64,000 bases of DNA from Marinovum sp. GTDB taxonomy: Bacteria > Pseudomonadota > Alphaproteobacteria > Rhodobacterales > Rhodobacteraceae. This document shows positions 45,301 through 52,204 of the stretch, piece after piece. The position numbers were made by a program, and so were the translations under genes. The notes below the pieces were generated by a model that was not told the origin of the DNA, ran no database searches, and saw only the letters and a list, made by a program, of their open reading frames with translations. The DNA lies in assembly GCA_022447495.1 (NCBI GenBank), contig JAKVBH010000012.1, positions 1-64,000 on the forward strand. Direction: 5' to 3'. Within the stretch, counting starts at the first letter, position 1. The number at the start of each line of letters is the position of its first letter.

Positions 45301-45769
45301 GCTTGGCGTTGATCAATTCGCTGATCTGCCCTTGGCGCACAAGGGCCGGCGAATGCGCACCGGTGGAGGCGTCTGCGAACAATAATGCCACGTCGCGCGC
45401 GCGGACGTCTTTGCCAGCCATCTTGTAGGCTGAGCCAATATCATGTGTGATCCGTCGCGTGATTTCTAAGGAGTCGGAGTCATTGAAACCCGCTGGCGCT
45501 AGACGTTCGGAGTTGTCGATGAGCAATGAGACTTCTGCAAAGTTTCGCGCGGGACGCGTGGCGGCACCAGCAAAGATGACATCTTCCATTCCGCCGCCGC
45601 GCATGGCTGTCGGGCGATTTTCTCCCATGACCCAGCGAAGCGCTTCAAGGAGGTTCGATTTTCCGCAGCCATTGGGCCCGACAACCCCTGTCAGTCCCTC
45701 ACCGATCACAAGATCAGTTGGGTCGACAAAGGATTTGAACCCTGTCAGCCGGAGCTTGGAAAACCGCAA
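42314..45769 (-). CDS. smc: Chromosome segregation protein SMC
   Basis: This 1151-residue structural maintenance of chromosomes ATPase compacts and organises the chromosome with ScpA and ScpB. The N-terminal head has FKSFVDPTDLVIGEGLTGVV and the Walker A GPNGCGKSN at residues 31-39. Two long coiled-coil arms (AEKDVRVAAKARESAESAVP and similar, very rich in Ala, Glu and Arg) flank a hinge near residues 500-620. The C-terminal head has the signature LSGGEQTLTALALIFAVF and Walker B ICVLDEVDAPLDDANV. scpA and scpB are not adjacent. A 7-bp inverted repeat lies about 90 bases upstream of the ATG. Confidence 0.96.
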   Translation of the reverse strand: MRFSKLRLTGFKSFVDPTDLVIGEGLTGVVGPNGCGKSNLLEALRWVMGENRPTAMRGGGMEDVIFAGAATRPARNFAEVSLLIDNSERLAPAGFNDSDSLEITRRITHDIGSAYKMAGKDVRARDVALLFADASTGAHSPALVRQGQISELINAKPKGRRRMLEEAAGISGLYQRRHEAELKLRSTETNLSRLDDLIEQLAAQLSQLARQARQAARYRAIGTELRQAEGLLLYRRWQDADKVRLDADGALREKTTLAARAEKDVRVAAKARESAESAVPPKREEEAIAAALCQRLAVERDQLDAAEARAAEAIETLQRRLRQLTQDIDREAGLNRDAGETIERLEWEAQELDKASAGQDDVLLAARETLNEANRVMQAREADLAEKTEEVARLAARHQAGQRFLEDSEKLHTRAKNDAEKAQANKVASRDTRAKALNDAEGAKQAAAKAQDLANRAEDALVTAENNRSETQSREATARAERSEAEGEANALRAEAGALAKLLERDTAEGGQIMDRLQVEHGFEKALGAALADDLRAPQVDSDGPSGWTLLDAYINPKPLPAGVTPLSHHVSVPDVLQRRLDQIGLVAADDGPQLHGALAPGQRLVSLEGDLWRWDGFRAWAEDAPSTAALRLEQLNRLETLKQALEAATNRMDAARAAHEALATRLKDLTEADRAARDARRLADKELNDAVRTMNRAEADADLAAGRLESAELAATRHEDEATAASAQVAEARRAVNALPDLAAARGVVDDLKTTLDAARITMMARRAEADDLKRAADARVRRRQEVTKELSGWRHRLETANARAEELTVRRAQTQEELVAAEAAPETLVAERARLNDADKVAQARLSAGRDALAGAEAALREASIAERDAERTASEAREVRAAAQARLEAANEALSLAAARIAEEHEATPRSLADTLGEAAHGDQRAEAIEADVNRLKRQRDALGAVNLRAEEDAKEVQTEHDTLHTEKADLEEAIKTLRSGIASLNREGRERLLTAFEEVNRNFGTLFAHLFGGGEAKLVLVESEDPLDAGLEIMCQPPGKKLSTLSLLSGGEQTLTALALIFAVFLANPAPICVLDEVDAPLDDANVTRFCDLLDEMCRRTDTRFLIITHHAVTMSRMDRLFGVTMAEQGVSQLVSVDLKKAETLVA

Positions 45770-45857
45770 GATGACCTCATGCTTGGAATCGCTTTAGGCC
45801 ACAAGCCTGTCAGAAGCCCACGGCACCTGTCAACGAAACGACCTCATTATATAGGGG

Positions 45858-45880
45858 TATTGGGCAAGTTATCCCCAATA
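45858..45880. promoter_or_regulatory. Inverted repeat upstream of smc
   Basis: TATTGGG and CCCAATA form perfect 7-bp arms around 9 bases. The loop and right arm include TTATCCCCA, one base from a DnaA-box consensus. It lies in the 211-bp gap between smc and the lipoprotein gene upstream. It may be an operator or a hairpin. Confidence 0.4.
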
Positions 45881-45980
45881 TATCGTGTATAGCCGCACCG
45901 ATGCCACGCACTTTTTTAAGCGATCACTGCTTCTTGCACGCGCATATCCATGGCGCCTAGCAAGTTCACACCAGGGAAGC

Positions 45981-46394
45981 TCACCCACAACGCAGGTGGA
46001 AATCCACCGCACCAACTGGATCCACCGTGACTTCACCGGCGTCACAAAATATCGTTGTAGGCCCTCGCGGGAACTTCGGGGCTGTCACACTTCCACATTT
46101 CAAACGTGCCTCCACGACCGAAGGGTCGCCCCGCGTTTCGATGCTCATACAACCCGTCGCGTTTTCTATGGCGACCATGGCGGCTGCACTGACAGTCGCC
46201 AATGTTGGAGGGGGAAACATCGTGTTCGTCCTCACCGCTTCGGCCATCAGACCGTTTTGGCGCACCAAAAACGTCATGCCTTGGCTAGAAACTGTCACTG
46301 CATCACGTCCCCAATAGCTTGGCGTGCCCGTGTTACATGCGGCAAGCGCAATGCATGTGAGAGATAGAAAAACTGTCAGGGCGCGGCGTGTCAT
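45981..46394 (-). CDS. Putative lipoprotein
   Basis: This 137-residue protein has a lipoprotein signal peptide: TRRALTVFLSLTCIALAAC, with the lipobox LAAC placing the lipidated cysteine at residue 20. The mature part has three more cysteines (TGCMSIE, LKCGSV, FCDAGE) and a further one at the C terminus. No family is recognised. Its position upstream of smc on the same strand does not by itself suggest a link. It is divergent from the GntR-type regulator. Confidence 0.7.
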   Translation of the reverse strand: MTRRALTVFLSLTCIALAACNTGTPSYWGRDAVTVSSQGMTFLVRQNGLMAEAVRTNTMFPPPTLATVSAAAMVAIENATGCMSIETRGDPSVVEARLKCGSVTAPKFPRGPTTIFCDAGEVTVDPVGAVDFHLRCG

Positions 46395-46467
46395 GTTTCA
46401 TGCTTAGTAAAGCGACGTTAATGCTATCTTAATGGTCAAGACCACAGATCGCTGGACGCAGGACCTC

Positions 46468-46490
46468 ATTGGTCATATAGGTTGACCAAT
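46468..46490. promoter_or_regulatory. Palindromic operator upstream of the GntR/FadR-type regulator
   Basis: ATTGGTCA and TGACCAAT are perfect 8-bp inverted arms separated by 7 bases, ending 17 bases before the TTG start of the regulator. TGGT-ACCA half sites are typical of FadR/PdhR-subfamily GntR proteins, so this is a likely autoregulatory site. Confidence 0.68.
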
Positions 46491-46507
46491 CCAGCTAGAG
46501 ATCAGCT

Positions 46508-47275
46508 TTGCCGTTTGAACGCATACAATCCGAAAAGCTCTCCAGCGCCGTCGTGCGACAGATCGAACTGCTGATCTTACGGGGTGTTTTGCAACCGGGG
46601 GATCGGCTACCCGCGGAACGCGACTTGGCGGAACGGATGGGCGTGTCACGACCTTCCTTGCGTGACGCATTGGCCGACCTGCAATCGCGTGGGCTTCTGA
46701 TTGCAAAGGCAAATGCCGGAATTTTTGTAGCGGATGTTTTGGGCTCGGCCTTTTCTCCAGCTTTGGTCGGTCTTCTTGAGGCTTATGACGACGCAAAATT
46801 CGACTATCTCGCATTCCGCCGCGACATGGAGGGGCTCGCTGCTGAGCGTGCTGCGCGTTTGGCCTCAGATACCGACCTAACAGTCATCCAAACGATTTAC
46901 GACAAGATGGTCATGGCCCATCGATCCCGTAGCAAGGGCGACGAAGCTACACTTGATGCAGAGTTCCATCTGGCCATCATTGAAGCCAGCCACAACGTGG
47001 TCATGCTGCATATGATGCGGTCAATGTATCAGCTTCTTCGAGATGGTGTATTTTACAACCGCCAGATCATGTTCCGCCAATCTACAACCCGCGAAACAAT
47101 CCTCGAGCAGCACGCCGCCATCAACGCGGCGCTTCAGGAGCGCAATACGCAGGCGGCACGGCGCGCCGTTGAGGATCACCTTTTCTACGTCGAAGCCGCG
47201 TTGCGCGATAACTTGCGCGCGGATGCACATGAGGCCATCGCACAACAAAGGTTAGCCAACGAAAAAAGCCGCTAA
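46508..47275 (+). CDS. GntR-family regulator, FadR/PdhR (FCD) subfamily
   Basis: This 255-residue regulator has the GntR winged helix (residues 10-75, LQPGDRLPAERDLAERMGVS and RPSLRDALADLQSRGLL) and a helical FCD effector domain with the metal-binding residues in DAEFHLAIIEASHN and the later HAAINAAL and EDHLFYVEAAL histidines. It must start at the TTG at 46508, because the next in-frame ATG lies inside the DNA-binding domain. FCD regulators bind small carboxylic acids. The following genes encode CoA-transferase subunits, so it may sense a keto acid or acyl compound and control them; a perfect palindrome before its own start suggests autoregulation. Confidence 0.88.
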   Translation: MPFERIQSEKLSSAVVRQIELLILRGVLQPGDRLPAERDLAERMGVSRPSLRDALADLQSRGLLIAKANAGIFVADVLGSAFSPALVGLLEAYDDAKFDYLAFRRDMEGLAAERAARLASDTDLTVIQTIYDKMVMAHRSRSKGDEATLDAEFHLAIIEASHNVVMLHMMRSMYQLLRDGVFYNRQIMFRQSTTRETILEQHAAINAALQERNTQAARRAVEDHLFYVEAALRDNLRADAHEAIAQQRLANEKSR

Positions 47276-47402
47276 TCGCTGCTTTTTCCATGCCGTTCGC
47301 CTGTCGCCTATTTCTGAGACATGAGTATTATGGCATCGGTTGCAATTGACAGTATCTCGATCAAACGTCAGACTTTAAGCGGGACGCACAAGGGTTATTA
47401 CG

Positions 47403-48098
47403 ATGCAAAAGATTAATGCCTCAGCGGCAGATGCGCTTGATGGCTTGTTGTTTGATGGGATGTTCATTGCGGCGGGCGGCTTTGGCCTCTGCGGCATTCC
47501 AGAGCTGCTACTCGACGCGATAAAGGACGCGGGCACCAAAGACCTAACATTTGCATCCAACAATGCTGGCGTGGATGATTTCGGAATCGGGATTCTCCTT
47601 CAAACCCGCCAGGTAAGTAAAATGATTTCGTCCTATGTGGGCGAAAACGCTGAATTCATGCGCCAGTATTTGTCTGGCGAGCTTGAGCTTGAGTTCAACC
47701 CACAAGGGACATTGGCGGAGCGCATGCGCGCGGCTGGCTGCGGTATCCCCGGATTTTATACCAAAACAGGCGTGGGCACGGTGATCGCCGAAGGCAAAGA
47801 GCACAAAGACTTCAATGGTGAAACGTACATCATGGAAACCGGCTTGTTTGCGGACCTTGCCATCATCAAAGCTTGGAAAGCCGATACCACGGGCAATCTG
47901 ATTTTCCGCAAGACCGCACGAAACTTTAACGTACCCGCCGGAATGTGTGGTAAGATCTGTATTGCGGAGGTGGAGGAAATCGTTGAGCCTGGCCAGCTTG
48001 ACCCTGACACCATCCATTTGCCGGGCATCTACGTGCACCGTCTGATCCAAGGGGAACACGAAAAACGGATTGAACAACGAACGACGCGCGCCGCCTAG
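47403..48098 (+). CDS. scoA: 3-oxoacid CoA-transferase subunit A
   Basis: This 231-residue alpha subunit of succinyl-CoA:3-ketoacid CoA-transferase works with ScoB to move CoA from succinyl-CoA to acetoacetate, allowing ketone-body and polyhydroxybutyrate-derived acetoacetate to be used. The family segments are GMFIAAGGFGLCGIPELLLD, SYVGENAEFMRQYLSGELEL, GTLAERMRAAGCGIPGFYTK and RKTARNFNVPAGMCGK. In almost all genomes subunit B follows directly, but here a LOV sensor gene lies between them, starting 36 bases downstream. The operon may be under the GntR regulator upstream. Confidence 0.93.
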   Translation: MQKINASAADALDGLLFDGMFIAAGGFGLCGIPELLLDAIKDAGTKDLTFASNNAGVDDFGIGILLQTRQVSKMISSYVGENAEFMRQYLSGELELEFNPQGTLAERMRAAGCGIPGFYTKTGVGTVIAEGKEHKDFNGETYIMETGLFADLAIIKAWKADTTGNLIFRKTARNFNVPAGMCGKICIAEVEEIVEPGQLDPDTIHLPGIYVHRLIQGEHEKRIEQRTTRAA

Positions 48099-48134
48099 CC
48101 AGCGTCTTACCAGGGTGGGAAGACCCTAGAGACC

Positions 48135-49178
48135 ATGACAGAAAACAAAACTCGCAATAGCAAGACCAGCATGGCTGACGTGCTGCGCGATAAGGAAGCT
48201 CTTGAGGGCTTCTCGCGCATGCGGCTGTCGATGGTAATCACGAATCCTGCGATTGAAGATAACCCGATTGTTTACGTGAACGACGCGTTTGAGCACACAA
48301 CCGGGTTTGCGCGCTCCGCCGCGATCGGTCGCAACTGTCGCTTTTTGCAAGGCGAAGATACAGACAAACGATCCGTCGATTCGTTGCGTAGTGCAATTAC
48401 AGATGGTCGCGATATCACCATTGACATCACGAACTATCGTGCAAGTGGTGAAAAGTTTCTAAATCGCCTGATCATCTCCGCGATACCTGATAGCAAAGGC
48501 AAACCCCTTTATTTCTTGGGCATTCAGCGTGAGCTGGGTCAGCGCGAAACAGATGGCGCGTATCACGACATCGATCGCGAGCTGTCCGAGATCATGGCAC
48601 GGGTGCGCCAGGACCTTGGCCTCGTCCTAGAAAAGATTTCGGAGAGCCGAAAGGACCTCTCGGCGCCGTCCGACTTTGAAGCGTTGGAACGCCGCTTGGA
48701 GACGCTTCAGCTTTGTTACGAAGAGATGGAGCTGCTCGACAATTCCAACCAGAAGCAAGGCATCAACCTAGGTGCAATTCTAAGTCGAGTTGGAGCAGCC
48801 GTGGCGCATCACGGGGGATATTCCGGCATTCGCTACACCCAAGAGCTCGAAACGCTCGACGTATCCGTCGACACGGCCATTCGAGCCGCGCTCATGGTTT
48901 CGGAGCTGTTGACCAATGCGTTCCAACATGCGTTCGACGGCCTTTCAGAAGGCTCAATCGAATTGCGCATGGCGCGGCTGGCGGCGGGAGGGTTTCGAAT
49001 CACTGTCTCTGATGACGGTGTGGGGATTGCCAAGTCCGTTGAGCTTCCGAGTACAGTTTCGCTGGGCGGTTTGATCCTCACGGACCTATTGAATGGGCTA
49101 GAAGGCTCAATCAATGTGGTGCGTGGCGCTGGTGGCACAGTAGTGAATGTGGACGTTCCCGCTGGACCTGATATTTAA
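48135..49178 (+). CDS. LOV-domain sensor kinase with HWE/HisKA_2-like core lacking the phosphoacceptor histidine
   Basis: This 347-residue cytoplasmic protein starts with a LOV blue-light domain (about 25-135). The photoactive cysteine is at residue 68 in GRNCRFLQG, and flavin-contacting Asn100, Asn110 and Gln131 ([20 protein letters not shown]) are present. A dimerisation segment follows (about 145-205) that aligns with HisKA_2/HWE kinases, in which the motif ExxHRVKNNL reads [10 protein letters not shown]; the histidine is Ala155. The ATPase domain is intact: N box [12 protein letters not shown] (Asn261), G1 SDDGVGIA, G2 LGGLIL, and GGTVVNV near the end. It has no receiver or output domain. 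It lies between scoA and scoB on the same strand, 36 bases after one and 62 before the other. Confidence 0.88.
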   Translation: MTENKTRNSKTSMADVLRDKEALEGFSRMRLSMVITNPAIEDNPIVYVNDAFEHTTGFARSAAIGRNCRFLQGEDTDKRSVDSLRSAITDGRDITIDITNYRASGEKFLNRLIISAIPDSKGKPLYFLGIQRELGQRETDGAYHDIDRELSEIMARVRQDLGLVLEKISESRKDLSAPSDFEALERRLETLQLCYEEMELLDNSNQKQGINLGAILSRVGAAVAHHGGYSGIRYTQELETLDVSVDTAIRAALMVSELLTNAFQHAFDGLSEGSIELRMARLAAGGFRITVSDDGVGIAKSVELPSTVSLGGLILTDLLNGLEGSINVVRGAGGTVVNVDVPAGPDI

Positions 49179-49240
49179 TTCCGCAACCACCATGGCTACG
49201 GGGCATGTTCCCTAGGCCGGAACTATCAAAAGGATTGCCC

Positions 49241-49867
49241 ATGCCCTGGGATCGTAACGATATGGCGGCACGCGCCGCACAAGAACTTCAAGACGGCTGG
49301 TATGTGAACCTGGGCATTGGGATTCCGACATTGGTCTCCAACTACATACCCGAGGGTATTTCCGTGACCTTGCAGTCAGAGAATGGCATGCTCGGTATGG
49401 GTCCCTTCCCCGTCGAGGGCGACGAAGACCCAGACCTGATCAATGCCGGCAAACAGACGATCACAGAGCTGCCTCACACTGCATACTTTGACAGCGCGAC
49501 ATCTTTTGGAATGATCCGCGGCGGTAAAATCGCGATGGCGATCCTTGGCGCGATGGAAGTGGCGCAAAACGGCGATCTGGCAAACTGGATGATCCCGGGC
49601 AAACTTGTCAAAGGAATGGGCGGTGCGATGGACCTTGTTGCTGGCGTGGGTCGTGTTGTCGTTGTGATGGATCACACAAACAAACATGGTGACAGTAAGG
49701 TATTGAAGGAATGTACCTTGCCTTTGACAGGCCAAGGAGTGGTGGATCGCATCATCACGAACCTCGGCGTACTTGATGTGGTCGAAGGTGGTCTGCGCGT
49801 TGTTGAGACAGCCCCAGGGGTCAGCGAAGATGATCTCCGGGCAGCGACGCAAGCAACAATCGTTTAA
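49241..49867 (+). CDS. scoB: 3-oxoacid CoA-transferase subunit B
   Basis: This 208-residue beta subunit carries the catalytic glutamate in [14 protein letters not shown], which forms the CoA-thioester intermediate. [38 protein letters not shown] and [20 protein letters not shown] are family blocks. It pairs with ScoA encoded 1.1 kb upstream. The ATG at 49241 follows AAAGGATT; the frame reads back to 49205 without conserved sequence. The two subunits are usually adjacent, so the LOV gene between them is likely an insertion into an existing operon, probably without polar effect because all three share strand and close spacing. Confidence 0.93.
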   Translation: MPWDRNDMAARAAQELQDGWYVNLGIGIPTLVSNYIPEGISVTLQSENGMLGMGPFPVEGDEDPDLINAGKQTITELPHTAYFDSATSFGMIRGGKIAMAILGAMEVAQNGDLANWMIPGKLVKGMGGAMDLVAGVGRVVVVMDHTNKHGDSKVLKECTLPLTGQGVVDRIITNLGVLDVVEGGLRVVETAPGVSEDDLRAATQATIV

Positions 49868-49875
49868 AACACATA

Positions 49876-50157
49876 GCGGGTTCCCAAATCACCGGTGAGC
49901 AGGACGACACCAAAGACCGTTATGTCTTGGTGATTGACGGGCATCAAGCGGAACCGGCCCATTTCACTTTAACTGCAACCATGATCATCGCAGATCGCAC
50001 CCGTGTACCGGACGTGCGGCATGGTACAGGAACAGGAATCCTGATGGAGCGTTTGGTGGCCGATGCGCGTGCTGAGGGCGTCAAAATCATACCGCTCTGC
50101 CCTTTTGTGAAATCACCAGCGGCGCGGCATTCTGACTAGGCTGATGAATTTGTCTAG
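49876..50157 (+). pseudogene. YidJ-like GNAT acetyltransferase, broken
   Basis: The frame reads TGEQDDTKDRYVLVIDGHQA through DRTRVPDVRHGTGTGILMER and DARAEGVKIIPLCPFVKSPA, then a TAG at 50137 followed in frame by ADEFV and another stop. This matches small GNAT proteins of the YidJ group, about 95 residues, that end PLCPFxKAxFxRHPEWADVL. The TAG falls where the conserved tryptophan codon should be (TGG to TAG). No start codon with a ribosome-binding site exists at the left end, and the central acetyl-CoA loop is altered (TGTGIL). It is probably a dead gene just downstream of scoB. Confidence 0.7.
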
Positions 50158-50180
50158 CGCACGAGTGACAGGATTGGCCT

Positions 50181-50990
50181 CTAATTGACCACTGCAAAGA
50201 CGCAGCCATCGGACATCAATTGCGGTGGCGTGCGGCACAGTCCGCGCGCCGATACAAAAGTGGACAAGACTTTGGGAACATAGTCACGGGTCTCCGCAAA
50301 TGGTGGCACTCCTTTGTATTGGAGGACGTTCCCCGCTCCCGCATTATAGGCAGCCAGCACCATCATTGGATCGCGATCAAACTCCCGCATCAACCAATCA
50401 AGATAGGCAACGCCACCCTTGATGTTCTGTTGAGCAGAGAACGCGTCAGACACACCAAATCGCTCCGCTGTTGCAGGCATAAGCTGCATCAGGCCTTGCG
50501 CGCCCGCCGAACTGACCGCATCTGCACGACCGCCACTTTCAACTGCGATCACGGCCAAGGCTAACGCTGGGGAGACTTCAGTGCCAACCGTCGCAGTTAG
50601 TAGATCAATGTGATGCTCCGCGACGATCTTTTGCAACGTCTGCAACCTTGGGGACGAGACCGGTGCGCGCGACCCTTGTATTGCCTGTAATGCGAGTTCT
50701 AGACGGCCGGGCGTACTGTCATCCAAAGACGGCGATATGCTGTCCCAAAACCACGTGTACTGGCCCGTCGGGCTCAATTGGGAAACAGCACTTGCTTGTT
50801 CAGTTTTCGAAGGCGCGGCTGTCTCAGGCTCAATTTGCACAGTAATCCGATTTGTCGCCGACGACGACGGCGGCTTTACACGTTTGGCTTTAAAGTCGGG
50901 AAACGGCTTTGGCCCTTCCGCAAAACCGGGCAAAGGCATCGACATCATCATAGTGAGAGCAATGTTCTTAAAAACCTGTCTCTTTCCCAT
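50181..50990 (-). CDS. Lytic transglycosylase (SLT domain)
   Basis: This 269-residue exported enzyme cleaves peptidoglycan between N-acetylmuramic acid and N-acetylglucosamine. A signal peptide (KNIALTMMMSMPLPGFA) is followed by a Pro/Ser-rich linker and, from about residue 130, the SLT domain: ALAVIAVESGGRADAVSS with the catalytic glutamate, GAQGLMQLMPATAERFGV and VLAAYNAGAGNVLQYKGVPP. GGAG lies 8 bases before the ATG at 50990. It is divergent from the pilin genes, and local wall opening for the pilus is a likely purpose. Such enzymes are common companions of secretion and pilus loci. Confidence 0.87.
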   Translation of the reverse strand: MGKRQVFKNIALTMMMSMPLPGFAEGPKPFPDFKAKRVKPPSSSATNRITVQIEPETAAPSKTEQASAVSQLSPTGQYTWFWDSISPSLDDSTPGRLELALQAIQGSRAPVSSPRLQTLQKIVAEHHIDLLTATVGTEVSPALALAVIAVESGGRADAVSSAGAQGLMQLMPATAERFGVSDAFSAQQNIKGGVAYLDWLMREFDRDPMMVLAAYNAGAGNVLQYKGVPPFAETRDYVPKVLSTFVSARGLCRTPPQLMSDGCVFAVVN

Positions 50991-51166
50991 GGGCCCTACT
51001 CCGCCTCGTTGCGTGGGATTGTTTCCAATCTCGCAAAGGTCAGCGCACCAGGGAAGCATTAGCGGATCACAATTTGGCACTCTGTGTCACATTTGGCGCG
51101 AGATCATGATTTAATAAAAGACAAAACAAATTTTTTTTCCATATTTTTCATACATATAGACCCACT

Positions 51167-51178
51167 TTTCGCGCGAAA
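51167..51178. promoter_or_regulatory. TTTCGCGCGAAA palindrome in the transglycosylase-pilin divergent region
   Basis: A perfect 12-bp palindrome lies between the lytic transglycosylase (starting 50990) and the first pilin gene (51337). A second inverted repeat, GGCCA-N4-TGGCC, is at 51233-51246, and an AT-rich stretch with a run of eight T residues is at 51128-51140. The region has no other gene. These are candidate regulator sites for pilus expression; no known factor is assigned. Confidence 0.5.
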
Positions 51179-51336
51179 GTTGGAGTTCACTAAAATCGTT
51201 CGATTGCTGCCCAACTCGCGCCCCAATCCGGGGGCCATATCTGGCCATACCAAGTCGGGAAGCACTGGAGGTGAGAGGCCAGTCAAACAACTCCTCGGCA
51301 CGGTAAACTGCAAATCGACCTACGGAGACTAATCCA

Positions 51337-51516
51337 ATGATCAAGTTCATCAAAAACTTCCGCAAAGACGAAAACGGCGCCGTGACTGTTGACTGGGTGG
51401 TTCTGACCGCCGCTGTCGTCGGCATGGCCATCGCAGCATATTCCGCGATCGAGACATCCGCTAACACTCTTGTGACCGCTGCTGGCGGCGCGGTTACTGG
51501 CGAAAACGACTTCTAA
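51337..51516 (+). CDS. flp: Flp-type pilin, copy 1
   Basis: This 59-residue prepilin has a short basic leader (IKFIKNFRKDENG) followed by the processed mature helix AVTVDWVVLTAAVVGMAIAA. Cleavage by the prepilin peptidase is expected after Gly14, giving a mature pilin of about 45 residues. Most Flp pilins have Glu-Tyr at mature positions 5-6; here it is Asp-Trp, seen in all three copies. The C terminus AVTGENDF is also shared. It encodes the same protein as copy 2. Its ribosome-binding site (CGGAGACT) is moderate. It begins the Tad/Flp locus. Confidence 0.9.
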   Translation: MIKFIKNFRKDENGAVTVDWVVLTAAVVGMAIAAYSAIETSANTLVTAAGGAVTGENDF

Positions 51517-51594
51517 TTCTGTGCGCTGGCGGCTGTGGCCCATAGTCATTCGCCGCCGCGCATCTGACATCTTCTGGATACAAGGACCTACAAC

Positions 51595-51774
51595 ATGATC
51601 AAGTTCATCAAAAACTTCCGCAAAGACGAAAACGGCGCCGTAACTGTTGACTGGGTGGTTCTGACCGCCGCTGTCGTCGGCATGGCCATCGCAGCATATT
51701 CCGCGATCGAGACATCCGCCAACACTCTTGTGACCGCTGCTGGCGGCGCAGTGACCGGTGAAAACGACTTCTAA
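51595..51774 (+). CDS. flp: Flp-type pilin, copy 2
   Basis: The protein is identical in all 59 residues to copy 1, and the two genes differ only at a few silent positions (for example GTG/GTA at Val16 and near the 3' end). The region between the copies is unrelated, so the duplication covers little more than the coding sequence or has been kept uniform by gene conversion. The ribosome-binding site is AAGGAC, 8 bases before the ATG. Two identical genes would raise the dose of major pilin. Confidence 0.9.
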   Translation: MIKFIKNFRKDENGAVTVDWVVLTAAVVGMAIAAYSAIETSANTLVTAAGGAVTGENDF

Positions 51775-51833
51775 GTGGTTCAGTTTTGGGCCCGTGCCAA
51801 ATATGCGGGCTTAACTTTGCTTAGGAGGCTAAA

Positions 51834-52013
51834 ATGCGTCAACGCTTCAAACGTTTCCTCCAAGAAGAAGACGGTGCAGTCACGGTTGACTGGGTTGTCA
51901 TCACTGCCGGTGTTGTGGGCCTCGCGGTCGGCATCTATGGCACCTTGGAGGCCAATACCATCGCACTCGGCGACGCTGCCGCAGTCGCGGTGACTGGTGA
52001 GAACGACTTCTAG
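51834..52013 (+). CDS. flp: Flp-type pilin, copy 3 (divergent)
   Basis: This copy is also 59 residues and shares the leader end EDG, the processed start AVTVDWVV and the C-terminal VAVTGENDF, but differs in the rest (RQRFKRFLQEEDG, ITAGVVGLAVGIYGTLEANT). It has the strongest ribosome-binding site of the three (TTAGGAGG). It may be a minor or alternative pilin. A strong terminator follows. Confidence 0.9.
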   Translation: MRQRFKRFLQEEDGAVTVDWVVITAGVVGLAVGIYGTLEANTIALGDAAAVAVTGENDF

Positions 52014-52043
52014 GACGTATGCCTGCCGGGCATGTGTACAGAA

Positions 52044-52069
52044 GGGCTCCTGAAAAGGAGCCCTTTTTT
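52044..52069 (+). terminator. Rho-independent terminator after the pilin genes
   Basis: GGGCTCC and GGAGCCC form a 7-bp stem with a 6-base loop, then six T residues, 30 bases after the third pilin. It separates the highly expressed pilins from the assembly genes. Confidence 0.92.
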
Positions 52070-52204
52070 GTGTTGTCGCCAAACTGCATGCGCGAGTCTC
52101 TGAATAATCATCCCAGTGGCACAGTTTAACCACATTTGTGCACCACTCCATGATTGAACGCGTCCGGGATTTGGCCGCGTAGTTTACAGGCAAAGGAAAG
52201 ACAC

